DNA of 64,000 nucleotides from Leifsonia virtsii (lineage in GTDB: Bacteria; Actinomycetota; Actinomycetes; Actinomycetales; Microbacteriaceae), in NCBI RefSeq assembly GCF_030433675.1, contig NZ_JAROCB010000005.1:62001-126000 (forward strand). Direction: 5' to 3'. The notes beneath the pieces were generated by a model. The model was not told where the DNA came from, ran no database searches, and was given only the letters and a program-made list of their open reading frames with translations. Shown here one piece after another: positions 19,201-26,595 of this stretch; position 1 is the first letter of the stretch; each line of letters starts with the position of its first letter. The position numbers and the translations under genes were made by a program.

Positions 19201-21769
19201 GCATGACCCGGCCGGGCAGCTCACCACCGTCACGGAGGAATACAAGGCCGGCGCCAAGCCCGGCCAGGATGTGAACGTCGTCTCCACCTACGGGTACGAC
19301 CCGGACGGCAACCTGACCACCGTCACCGACCCCAACGGGCACGCGACCAAGTACACGGCCGATAGGGCCGGCCGCACCCTGTCAGAGGTCAACCCGGTCG
19401 GGAACACCACCACGTGGGCGTACACCGCGGCCGGCAGGCCGGCGAAGACGACCACCGGCACCGGCGCGACCATCGGCTACGGCTACAACGTTCGCGGCGA
19501 CCTGACCCGCCAGGACCAGGCCGGCGCTGCCGCTTCGTACGAGTACGACGCCGAGCAGCGGTTGATCGCGATGACCGACCCGACGGGTGTCTCCGGGTTC
19601 ACCTACGACAAGGACGGCCGCCTGACCACGCAGATCGACCAGCAGGGCGGCCACCTGACCACCGCGTACGACAAGGCGGGCCAGACCACCTCGATGACCC
19701 TGCCCACCGGGCAGACCCTGGACTACACCTACGACACGGCCGGTCGGGTGACCTCGCAGGCGTCCCCGTGGGGGTCGCTGTCGTACGGGTGGGACCCCGC
19801 AGGCAACCTGACCAAGCTGGCCCGGTCCACCGGGGTCACCACCACCTACGGCTACGACCCCGACAACCGCGTCACCGACGTGCTCCACACCACCCTGGCG
19901 GCAGCAGCCGCTCCGGCCACTGCGACCCCGACCCCGACGCCCACGCCTGCGGCGTATGTGTCCGGGGACGCGGCTGCAGCCCAGTGCGAGACGGTCGCCG
20001 GGTACCTGTCGTCCCGGTCTGCGTCCGCGGCAGGGAGCAACGGGATGTGCAAGCACACCGCCGCCTACCTGGGCGATCGCACCCTCCCGGCCGCGGCCAA
20101 CCCGGTCCCGGATGGTGGAAGCCTGCGTTTCACCTACGCGTACGCGCCCGACGGGAACCTCACCGACGCCACCCGCACGATCACCGGTGGCGCGTACGGG
20201 AGCGGTTCGGCTCCGGGTGTGGTGAGGAAGACGTCGAAGGTCTACGGGTACGACAACCTCGACCGCCTGACCTCTTCTGTCATCGATAAGAAGGAGAAGA
20301 ACACCTACGCCTACGACCCGGCCGGCAACCGCACCGGCTGGACCCGGTCAGGCGCCACCGACGGCGACTTCACCCAGACCGCGACGTACAACAACGCCAA
20401 CCAGGTCACGCAGACCGCAACGGACAAGTCCGGCAGGGGAGTCTCGGCGGGGGTGGCCACCTACGGGTACGACGGCGCGGGCAACCGCACCTCGCAGTCC
20501 GTCGCCGGGGTGGGCGCCTCGTACGCCTATAACGCGGTGGGGCAGACCAGCCAGGTGACCCGTGACGGCCGCACCACCAGTTACGGTTACGACGGTCTGG
20601 GCCGGCAGGCATCCATCACCGACCAGACCAAGTACGGCACCGACACCACCCGCAACGTCTACAACGGCGGCGACCTCGCCCAGACCGCCAGCGTCAGTCA
20701 CGGCACCAGCACTCTGGTCTCGGATGCGATCGGGCAGCTGGCCGAGCATGTCACCGCGACCGGGTCAGCCACCTGGGATCTCCTGGATGGCCTGGGTTCC
20801 ACGGTCGCCGGCGCCACCGGTGGTTCGATCACCCAGCTGGCGTCCTACGACGACTGGGGCACCCAGGTCTTCGAAACGACCGGTTGGTCTGCACCCCAGA
20901 GCTACACCGGGCAGGCTGGGGACCCGACGCAGGGTCTGGTGCACAACTCCGCCCGCAGCTACGACCCGGCCACCGGGTCCTGGACCAGCCCCGAGACCTG
21001 GCGGGGCCTGCTGACGCAGCCCAAGACGTTGGCCCGCTACCAGTACGTCTCCGACAACCCGGCCACGTACCTCGACCCCGACGGGCACCTCTGCGCCCGC
21101 CGCGGCGCCGGTGACGGGCTCCCGTTGGGCTGCGGCGCCCCTCCCGTCCAGGCGTACAACAACGTCAAGATGCCACCACCCGCGCCACCGTACGTTCCCA
21201 AGAAGAAGGACACCCCCAAGCCCAAGGGGCCGGGAACCCAGACGAAGGTGCAGGAGCGCCACGCTGACGGCGCCGACTTCGTCGGCCCAAATCTCTCCCT
21301 GACGGCAAATCGCCAAATTTGTGGACCTGGAGTTGCGCCAACAATCTGCGCCTTCATCAACGGGAACAGCGAGAAAATCCGCGCCGCCCAGCATGAAGCA
21401 TGGGTCAATGAGACGAAGGATCTTGCTCAGACATTCGGCAATATCGCCGCAGGCATCGACTTCGTTACCCTGGTCTTCCCTGCGCTTTCGCCGCTTACGG
21501 TCCCTGCTGCTGTGATCGTTAACGCGGGGAGCGTAGCTCTCTCGTGCGGTGCCGATTGGAACACGCGCAACTGCCTGCTCGGCGGCTTCCTCTTCGTTTC
21601 CTCGCTAGGACTAGCGTCGGCCGGGAGCATCAAAGCCCTCCCGGGTCTGTCGGGTGCAATGCTCAGAGGCGCTGGATCGATAACGGGAAGTGGAAGCGAC
21701 GTCGGAACCCTCGCAGGCAACTTCGACGACGGTGTATCCAGATGGTGGGATCAGAAGGTGTTCGGATGA
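16082..21769 (+). CDS. RHS/YD-repeat polymorphic toxin, main part with amidase-like domain, RHS core and variable tip
   Basis: About 1,860 meaningful residues continuing the preceding frame. Order: an Amidase_3-like domain (VVLDPDNDEG ... VVLTRE ... ALFMDHNYDR) whose zinc His residues appear lost; a spacer with FSFSTGNLIEDEK (DUF6531-like entry); dozens of 20-21-residue YD repeats such as GYDAAGNLTSITKPDGR; the RHS-associated core (DLLDGLGSTVAG ... SYDPATGSWTSPETWRGL ... YQYVSDNPATYLDPDG); then a tip of about 225 residues with a Pro/Lys linker, two hydrophobic segments and Cys residues. The tip has lower GC and no recognised catalytic motif. These shells encase or display a C-terminal toxin used against competing cells. 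The ATG of the next gene overlaps its stop. Confidence 0.88.
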   Translation: MGGPAVVLRREGRGRARGVDPPLAVRRDRDPVPASARPTVVLDPDNDEGIANTPAPRVSELGYNVQLAQRVRTLLQQDCQANVVLTREDPAVPFISRATRAGIAAAANPTLTLGIGFNTNQGTAWGAPSNGGSQVYSRGGAVDDAVSNSLVGVLPTYTTRPAKNLGNNGNFPGDEFAGLPNAFTHLEALFMDHNYDRPVIDNGMPSIANGVLTGLGVYLESQGFDCTDPVTGGWPSPPSQAEIARWRQLGHQNHQTYGGEPFSFSTGNLIEDEKLFTLPGAGGSATDITFTYNSQDGRLTRIGAGWSFGLGVRAQRFIDGSVMVVRGDGASFVFTGDGKGGYTTADAGVHQTLTEAGGGKLRLTDVSGESWLFDASNIDGIGNLIAHTDAAGHTTTLTYGAPNPDVNQFYPLTSITDSSGQTITVDSDAVGRVTGFTRPGGDHWSLGYDAAGNLTSITKPDGRSKSFTYDDKHQLLAATDATGALYLKNEYDAQGRVVKQWDVQGNLRRLDYSTPGQTTYTDNLGRKSVYSYDDQSRITKVQHPDGTTAVFGYDDDNNVTRSTDENGQKTAYTYDAAGNLLTQTAPDGVVTKYTYTPTGLVATKTDTGGKAGAERTWAYDYDAAGHVVAVHQPDGTTLANTFDSAGNLTATTQPSGARTTFGYDAAGHLTTATDANGHATTYAYDAAGRMASQTDPNGHTTRYSWDSGDRVVTVSNAAGGVFSYGWEPNDHLASLTDPLGGVTKYSWDAMFHLTDTTSPTGGVTKYDYTAEDALAKQTDPLGGTTSYATDDQDRTVKTVDPNGGEWTYTYDGVGNLTASTSPAGAKTTYTYDSNGQLTSQTDPTGGKSTYSYDSVGRLVKQTDPDGVATRYGYDLLDRVSRITDGLGKHTDLAYDIDGNLTSVTDRQGNVTTYAYDPAGQVVSQTTPLGETTRYGYDPDGNVITVTDPLGRTTGYAYDALEQLTARTDPAGNTTSYRYDADGRTTAVTDPNGHTTKYAYDAAGNNTSTTDPTGAVTAYRWDADGNQTSLVDASGHVTRYGHDPAGQLTTVTEEYKAGAKPGQDVNVVSTYGYDPDGNLTTVTDPNGHATKYTADRAGRTLSEVNPVGNTTTWAYTAAGRPAKTTTGTGATIGYGYNVRGDLTRQDQAGAAASYEYDAEQRLIAMTDPTGVSGFTYDKDGRLTTQIDQQGGHLTTAYDKAGQTTSMTLPTGQTLDYTYDTAGRVTSQASPWGSLSYGWDPAGNLTKLARSTGVTTTYGYDPDNRVTDVLHTTLAAAAAPATATPTPTPTPAAYVSGDAAAAQCETVAGYLSSRSASAAGSNGMCKHTAAYLGDRTLPAAANPVPDGGSLRFTYAYAPDGNLTDATRTITGGAYGSGSAPGVVRKTSKVYGYDNLDRLTSSVIDKKEKNTYAYDPAGNRTGWTRSGATDGDFTQTATYNNANQVTQTATDKSGRGVSAGVATYGYDGAGNRTSQSVAGVGASYAYNAVGQTSQVTRDGRTTSYGYDGLGRQASITDQTKYGTDTTRNVYNGGDLAQTASVSHGTSTLVSDAIGQLAEHVTATGSATWDLLDGLGSTVAGATGGSITQLASYDDWGTQVFETTGWSAPQSYTGQAGDPTQGLVHNSARSYDPATGSWTSPETWRGLLTQPKTLARYQYVSDNPATYLDPDGHLCARRGAGDGLPLGCGAPPVQAYNNVKMPPPAPPYVPKKKDTPKPKGPGTQTKVQERHADGADFVGPNLSLTANRQICGPGVAPTICAFINGNSEKIRAAQHEAWVNETKDLAQTFGNIAAGIDFVTLVFPALSPLTVPAAVIVNAGSVALSCGADWNTRNCLLGGFLFVSSLGLASAGSIKALPGLSGAMLRGAGSITGSGSDVGTLAGNFDDGVSRWWDQKVFG

Positions 21770-22353
21770 AACGATGGAGCGTCTGGCGACTGCTGGCTGG
21801 GGCGTCAGTCGCGGGGACTGTGATTGCGCTCAGCATTCACGCGGTTCTTGGCAGTGGTGCCGCGTTCTGGCAACTATTGGCCTACCTAGCCCTCGGTGCA
21901 ATCCTGCTGATGATCGCCTCAGCGATCCGGCGGAGCGATATGAGAGAGGTGGGTTATGCCATCCGTTCGATCAGGAGGAGGGTAAAATCCAAGGTCTGGG
22001 TGGTGAAGGTCGCTTCGGTTACGTTCGGTGATTTCAGCAACCTCCGTGAACGCTTAGGCGTGCTTAGCGTGGCCGGGGAGCCCTTGCCATACCTGCTGCT
22101 CACTGTGACCCGGGGCTCGCTCCTGCTATTCCTACCCGTTCATCACGAGGATCCGATCGAAAGCAGAGCCCTCACAGAAACCGACCTGAGCATTGCTCGC
22201 GGAACACTTCAGATTCGATCGGCCGATGGTATGGGAACGCTCGATCTCAGGGTGATTTCGACGCCCTTGTATCTACCCTCGCGTACGCTTACCCGGTCGC
22301 TCTACAACTCCCTGCGCTACCACGCTGTGGCTGACCACACTGGAACACGCTGA
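21766..22353 (+). CDS. Candidate RHS immunity protein, two-TM membrane protein
   Basis: 195 aa, start ATG overlapping the RHS stop by four bases. Two N-terminal membrane helices (LLAGASVAGTVIALSIHAVL and FWQLLAYLALGAILLMIASA) are followed by a soluble domain of about 130 residues with alternating hydrophobic strands (PYLLLTVTRGSLLLFLPVHH). Base composition is AT-richer than housekeeping neighbours, like the toxin tip. No family recognised. Position directly behind the variable tip is the classic place for a cognate immunity gene; that role is inference. Confidence 0.65.
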   Translation: MKRWSVWRLLAGASVAGTVIALSIHAVLGSGAAFWQLLAYLALGAILLMIASAIRRSDMREVGYAIRSIRRRVKSKVWVVKVASVTFGDFSNLRERLGVLSVAGEPLPYLLLTVTRGSLLLFLPVHHEDPIESRALTETDLSIARGTLQIRSADGMGTLDLRVISTPLYLPSRTLTRSLYNSLRYHAVADHTGTR

Positions 22354-22454
22354 TGGTGCGGTTGCGCGGTTTCGCGCTTCATCTCCTTGCGAATCAAGGC
22401 AGCAGACGTGTTATCAGAGGCACAGAGTTCCTGTGACGTGGACCATTTCCCAAT

Positions 22455-22763
22455 ATGAGCCGTGTTCCTACGGTGGGCCCACCTGCTATGGCTCGACTGT
22501 CACGGCATTTCCCTCTCGACCGCAGAGCTGACGTGGACCACGTTCAATGGGTAGCCGTTGTATTCGGGCTTGTGGCCATCGGGTGGGGGGCGATTTGTGT
22601 GGTGTTGCCTGCACGCCTGAAGCTCCCGGATGGCACCAGGTGGCGCCCCCTCTTGGAGCAAAGGCGGCGGATGAGCCCGCGGGAAGTACGAATGAGCGGA
22701 ATCGCGTCTATCGTCTTTGGTCTGGCCGTCACCACGTTCGGATTCCTCGGAGCGTTCGGGTAG
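22455..22763 (+). CDS. Small two-TM membrane protein, possibly an orphan immunity protein
   Basis: 102 aa or shorter, with two membrane helices (WVAVVFGLVAIGWGAICVVL and SGIASIVFGLAVTTFGFLGAF) joined by a basic loop (RRRMSPREVR). No convincing ribosome site precedes the ATG; an internal ATG or a GTG just before the first helix are possible. It lies between the first toxin tip and a decayed RHS tip, a common place for orphan immunity genes. No homology recognised. Confidence 0.45.
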   Translation: MSRVPTVGPPAMARLSRHFPLDRRADVDHVQWVAVVFGLVAIGWGAICVVLPARLKLPDGTRWRPLLEQRRRMSPREVRMSGIASIVFGLAVTTFGFLGAFG

Positions 22764-22796
22764 TGAGGCTGCTGGATCCGGAAAGACGGCGAACTG

Positions 22797-23282
22797 AAGA
22801 GTCGACGACGTGGGATCTGCTGGATGGCCTGAGTTCCACGATCGCCGGCGTGGCCTGTCACCTTCGGCTTCGGCCCAGAGGTGCACCTATATGGAACCGC
22901 CGGCGTGAGCGTTGGCAAGCAAGAAGGCCTGAGTCTTGTCGGGTCGTGCGGAGTAGTTGCAGTCCCAAACATATCCGTAGGTGGAGGGTGGAGTTTCGGT
23001 CGCCAATCACCGATCGCGGGCGCCTCTGGTTGTGAGCTCCTTCGGAATAGTGATGGTCACAATTTCAATCCTCTTTGGGTTGGCGGCCTGAGTTGCAGAA
23101 TCGGTCAGAACGGGAGCGGTTCCTGTTCGGCTCCGAGCGTGCTGGGCAAGATGTTGAAGCAGGTGACGGGAGCATTGAAATGGCCCCGCCATCGCGCAGT
23201 TGGCCTCCCACGAGGACTGGGGCGGCAGAACTTCGAGACGAGCGACTGGTCGGCACCCGAGAGCAACGCCGAGGAGATGTAA
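22797..23282 (+). pseudogene. Decayed second RHS core/toxin-tip remnant
   Basis: Two pieces of the RHS core recur here in degraded form. The stretch TTWDLLDGLSSTIAG (from about 22,800) copies ATWDLLDGLGSTVAG of the intact gene, and QNFETSDWSAPES (about 23,225) copies QVFETTGWSAPQS. They sit in different frames and are separated by about 370 bases whose other open frame (GTAGVSVGKQEGLSLVGSCG onward) does not match the intact gene. DNA identity of the first piece to the region near 20,770 is high. It looks like a displaced tip from an earlier recombination. Confidence 0.6.
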
Positions 23283-23417
23283 CTGTGTTGTCGCGAATCC
23301 AGATTCTGGTGGGGTAGCTCTATTGGATGTTCAGGCCGTTGTTATGGGTATCGCCGGAACGCTCGGTATCGCGGCCGGGATCGGGCGTCTGATCCGCGAC
23401 CGGATCGCAGCCAGGAA

Positions 23418-23828
23418 TCAAACGAACTTTGAGAAGCGAGTAGATCGCGGTCGGAGTGCGCGACGAGCTGCCTCCAGCGCCGGCCTCAGCGGCATATGGT
23501 GCAGGGAGGCGACGAAGACGAGCAGGTCGCACGAACTCTCGGGTTCCTCCCCGAACGCGCGCTGCTCGACCCGAACGGACGGGAGCGTCCGGCACCGTTC
23601 GGCGGCGACGGCTGCCGTGCGTGCGTCGGGTTCGATGCCGATCGTGGTAGGCAAGAGAGTGGCGAGCCGGGACAACAGTTCGCCCGTCCCGCACCCGACA
23701 TCCACTGCGGTGGTACCGCCGCGACGACGCACGGCTCGAGCGTGTCTCAGCACGACCCCGGTGAAGGCGTCGTTGTGCGACCACGGGTGAGCGGCGTTGA
23801 TGCGCCCGATCGCGGCGAGGAACCCCAC
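23418..23828 (-). pseudogene. Truncated class I SAM-dependent methyltransferase
   Basis: 136 residues remain of a methyltransferase that should be roughly 200 or more. The SAM-binding loop VDVGCGTGELLSRLA, acidic strand-2 end (IGIEPDARTAA) and motif IV region (CDLLVFVASLHHMPL) are intact, but after ARRALRP the sequence turns into unrelated residues and stops. The break lies at the edge of the RHS remnant region, so rearrangement there probably removed the 3' part. The GTG start still has a TAGGCT hexamer six bases upstream, so it may be transcribed. Confidence 0.65.
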
Positions 23829-23911
23829 GGCGACAGCCTAACGACCGTCTCCACCCGGCTCTCCACTCGTGGGTTGATCCGCGCTCGCCATCGCGTTCCT
23901 AGCGTGAAGTC

Positions 23912-25253
23912 ATGTTCTCCGGTCTCCCCGTCTCCGTCTCCGCTTCCCGTGTTCTCGCCACCGTCGCGGGGGCGCTCGCTCTCGCGGTCGGCGCCGCCGA
24001 CGTCGGGCCGTGGGCTCCGTCCGGGCTGGCGGTCACGAGCGCTGTCCTCCTCGCCGCCGGCGTCGCGTTCTGGATCGGCGTCGTCCTGGAGCGTGGTCCC
24101 AGGCGGTCCGGGCCCTGGTGGGTGCGGGCCGCCTCCGCCGCTTCTCTCATCGCGGGTGCCGGACACCTGCTCGCCGGCGGCGGCGGCGCGGGGCTCCTCC
24201 CCGCCCTCCTCGGTCTTGCGTCGGTGGTGCTGTCCGCCCTTCCCGCCTCGCGGCGCTCCTGGACGCCGCCCCCCCTTCTCCGCCCGCCGCCTGGTGGGCG
24301 CGGTCGGGGTCACCGCGATGGTGCTCGCCGGGCTGACGGCGGCCGGAGCCGCTGCGACCGCGGCGCCCTGCTCCTTCCCGCGCGTGACCGCCAGCGGGCT
24401 CGACGTGTCCTCCAAGGGATCGGGTGGCGACGGGATGCTGCCGAGCGGAACAGTCCGGGCGACCGACGGCACACGCCTGACCTACTTCGCGTTCGTCCCG
24501 GCCCATCCGGTCGCTTCGCTGGTGTTCTTCCACGGGTCGGGAGCCGACAGCACGCTCGGGTACCTGGGCTTCGGCCGCGCTCTGGCCGCGAACGGTGTCG
24601 CGGCGTACCTGTTCGACGTCCGCGGCCACGGTGCCTCCGGCGGGCCGCGGGGCGATACACCGTCGCCGGGACAGCTGATCGCGGACGTCTCCACAGACGT
24701 CGGCGTCGCCGCCCGGGCACACCCGGGCCTCCCGGTGTTCGTCGGCGGCCACTCGGCCGGTGCGGGCATCGTGCTCAACAGCGTCACGGCGCTCGGCTCG
24801 CGCGTGAGCGGCTACGTCCTCGTCGCGCCGGACTTCGGCCTCCACTCCGGTACGGAGTCGGTCGCCGACGCGGCCAACTTCGCCACGGTCTGCCAGGCGC
24901 CGCTGATCGCAGCGACCCTCAGCAACGGGCTGGTCGACGGTCACCGGGACGCGGTCGCGTTCGCCTACACGCCGGCGCAAGTGCGCTCCGGTCTGATCCC
25001 GCGCTATACCGCGGCGATGGCGATCGGCCAGAACGTGAACGACGCCCGCAGCATCCTCAGTCGGATCCGTCGGCCCGTCGGACTGTGGATCGGCGCGCGC
25101 GACGAAGTCTTCTCGCCGGCGAAGGTCGTCGCGTTCGCCCACGCGGCTCCGCAGCGCTTCCTGTCCACCACGATCGTCCCGGGCGCGACCCACCTTTCGG
25201 TCCTCGACTCCGTGGGGCCGCAGGTCGCCTCCTGGATCCGCGCCCACGCCTGA
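23912..25253 (+). CDS. Membrane-anchored alpha/beta hydrolase, frameshifted at a C7 tract
   Basis: A single gene split by one extra base. The first frame gives four predicted membrane helices up to SRRSWTPPP. Removing one C from the run at 24,269-24,275 joins it to FSARRLVGAVGVTAMVL and a serine hydrolase of the S33/lysophospholipase type: HGSGAD, nucleophile elbow GGHSAGAG, acid in IGARDEVFSP, His in GATHLSVL. Repaired length would be 446 aa. Start ATG follows TAGCGT by six bases. The extra C may be a sequencing error, phase variation by slippage, or true decay. Substrate unknown. Confidence 0.8.
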
Positions 25254-25302
25254 GCCCGGGGACGCGGGACTTGCTCGGCGACGACCGCACCCGTTGCGCC
25301 CG

Positions 25303-25659
25303 TCAGGTGAACCACAGGGCGAGCCCGAACCCCCAGGCGACCAGGGGCAGCGCCACGACGAGCAGGAGGGCGGCCGTGCCGTTCACGCGCAGTCGCATCC
25401 CCTTCGGGGTCTCGGCCGAGATCAGCGGGATCGCCAGGGCAAGCACCGCGAGTGCGAGGAGACCACCGAGCTGGAAGGCGGTCTGCGCCTCGCCGACATC
25501 CGTGTTGTAGTCACGCGGCCACCAGCCCCAGTCCGCGGCGATCCGGAACGGCAGCGCCCCCATGAACAGGTAGAGGAGGAACAACGGGAGCGCGGGGATG
25601 GCGTACCAGCCCAGCATCCGCCATTCCGACCTCGGCGCCCCACGGTCCACCCCATCCAT
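25303..25659 (-). CDS. Small integral membrane protein of unknown function
   Basis: About 118 aa with three predicted membrane helices (YAIPALPLFLLYLFMGAL, AFQLGGLLALAVLALAIPLI, GTAALLLVVALPLVAWGFGL). No family recognised. An ATG 21 bases further upstream is an alternative start; neither has a strong ribosome site. It diverges from the PadR gene, and the PadR palindrome lies between the two, so it may be co-regulated. Confidence 0.6.
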   Translation of the reverse strand: MDGVDRGAPRSEWRMLGWYAIPALPLFLLYLFMGALPFRIAADWGWWPRDYNTDVGEAQTAFQLGGLLALAVLALAIPLISAETPKGMRLRVNGTAALLLVVALPLVAWGFGLALWFT

Positions 25660-25718
25660 GGGTCCATCTTGCCGGTTCATCGGGCTGGCGCGGGAAGGGC
25701 TGGACACGACCACTCGCC

Positions 25719-25746
25719 ATCGAATACTCTGACCAGAGTATTCGAT
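25719..25746. promoter_or_regulatory. PadR operator palindrome
   Basis: Perfect 12-base arms (ATCGAATACTCT and its complement) around a GACC spacer, 15 bases before the padR start. The length and half-site content suit a PadR-family dimer and probable autoregulation. Confidence 0.78.
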
Positions 25747-25761
25747 CCAGAGGAGCGGCTC

Positions 25762-26436
25762 ATGGCTAAGCGTGCGGTGTCCAATCCGCTGGCGCTCGCC
25801 GTGCTCGCGTGCCTCTGGGAGCGTCCGATGTACCCGTACGAGATGACGACGACGATGCGGGAGCGCGGCAAAGAAGACAGCATCCGCCTCAACTTCGGGT
25901 CGCTGTACGCGGTCATCAAGTCGCTCGAGAAGCACGGCTTCATCGAGGTCGCCCAGACCGAGCGCGAGGGCAACCGGCCGGAGCGGGTGGTCTACGCCAT
26001 CACCGCGAGCGGACGGGCCGAGGCCGAGGAGTGGCTGCGCGAGCTGGTCGAGCTGCCGGTGAAGGAGTACCCGGCGATCGAGACCGGCCTGTCGCTGCTG
26101 CCGATGCTCCCGCCGCAGACCGCGGCTGCGCTCCTGGAGAGCCGACGCGACCGGCTGGACGCCGAGCTGGCCGACCGCCGGCGCGAGCAGGAGGAGATCG
26201 TCGGCCTCCCCGAGCTGCTCGTGGTCGAGTCGCAGTACCGGATCGCGGTGCTGGACGCCGAGCGGGCCTTCGTCGCCGACCTGGCGGCACGCATCCGGGA
26301 CCGCACGATCGGCGGCTATGAGTGGTGGGAGCAGCTGCACGCGCTGCTCGGCCGGGGCCTCAGCATGGAGGAGATCGGCGACCGCATCGCCGCCGGCGAC
26401 TTCGGAGAGGAGGCGGCCGCGCTGTTCGATTCGTAG
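25762..26436 (+). CDS. PadR family transcriptional regulator
   Basis: 224-aa repressor. An N-terminal winged helix (SNPLALAVLACLWERPMYPYEMTTTMRERG ... FGSLYAVIKSLEKHGFIE) is followed by a C-terminal coiled-coil dimerisation domain (Vir_C type, rich in RRDRLDAELADRRREQEE). Ribosome site GAGGAG. It precedes a DrrAB-type ABC exporter and has a large palindrome before its start, so it probably represses itself and the exporter until a drug or metabolite binds. Confidence 0.92.
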   Translation: MAKRAVSNPLALAVLACLWERPMYPYEMTTTMRERGKEDSIRLNFGSLYAVIKSLEKHGFIEVAQTEREGNRPERVVYAITASGRAEAEEWLRELVELPVKEYPAIETGLSLLPMLPPQTAAALLESRRDRLDAELADRRREQEEIVGLPELLVVESQYRIAVLDAERAFVADLAARIRDRTIGGYEWWEQLHALLGRGLSMEEIGDRIAAGDFGEEAAALFDS

Positions 26437-26456
26437 CTGCAGCACCTGCACAGAAC

Positions 26457-26488
26457 GATGGCCGGAGAGCGGCAACTCTCCGGCCATC
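26457..26488 (+). terminator. Hairpin between padR and the ABC exporter genes
   Basis: Perfect 13-base inverted repeat (GATGGCCGGAGAG and its complement) with a 6-base loop, 20 bases after the padR stop. No long U-tract follows, so it may be a partial terminator setting different levels of padR and exporter transcripts. Confidence 0.55.
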
Positions 26489-26595
26489 CACACCTTCAGT
26501 CGTTCCGTGAGGAACCTGCGTCAACAGTCACCGAGGGCTGTCTTCAAGGATATCCCGTGCCGGTGGCTGCTCATCAGAAGAAATGGAGAACCACC

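Noticed and set aside
16103-19342. 1,079-codon open frame on the minus strand within the RHS gene
   Set aside because: A shadow of the repetitive high-GC YD repeats; its translation is Val/Gly/Arg-rich low complexity with no domain, while the plus frame encodes clear RHS repeats.
17400-20640. YD repeats considered as a DNA repeat array or CRISPR
   Set aside because: The periodicity is at protein level (20-21 residues) with diverged DNA and an uninterrupted reading frame.
23200-23790. Plus-strand 196-codon frame after the RHS remnant
   Set aside because: It runs across the decayed RHS tip and antisense to the methyltransferase remnant; no coherent domain and no ribosome site.
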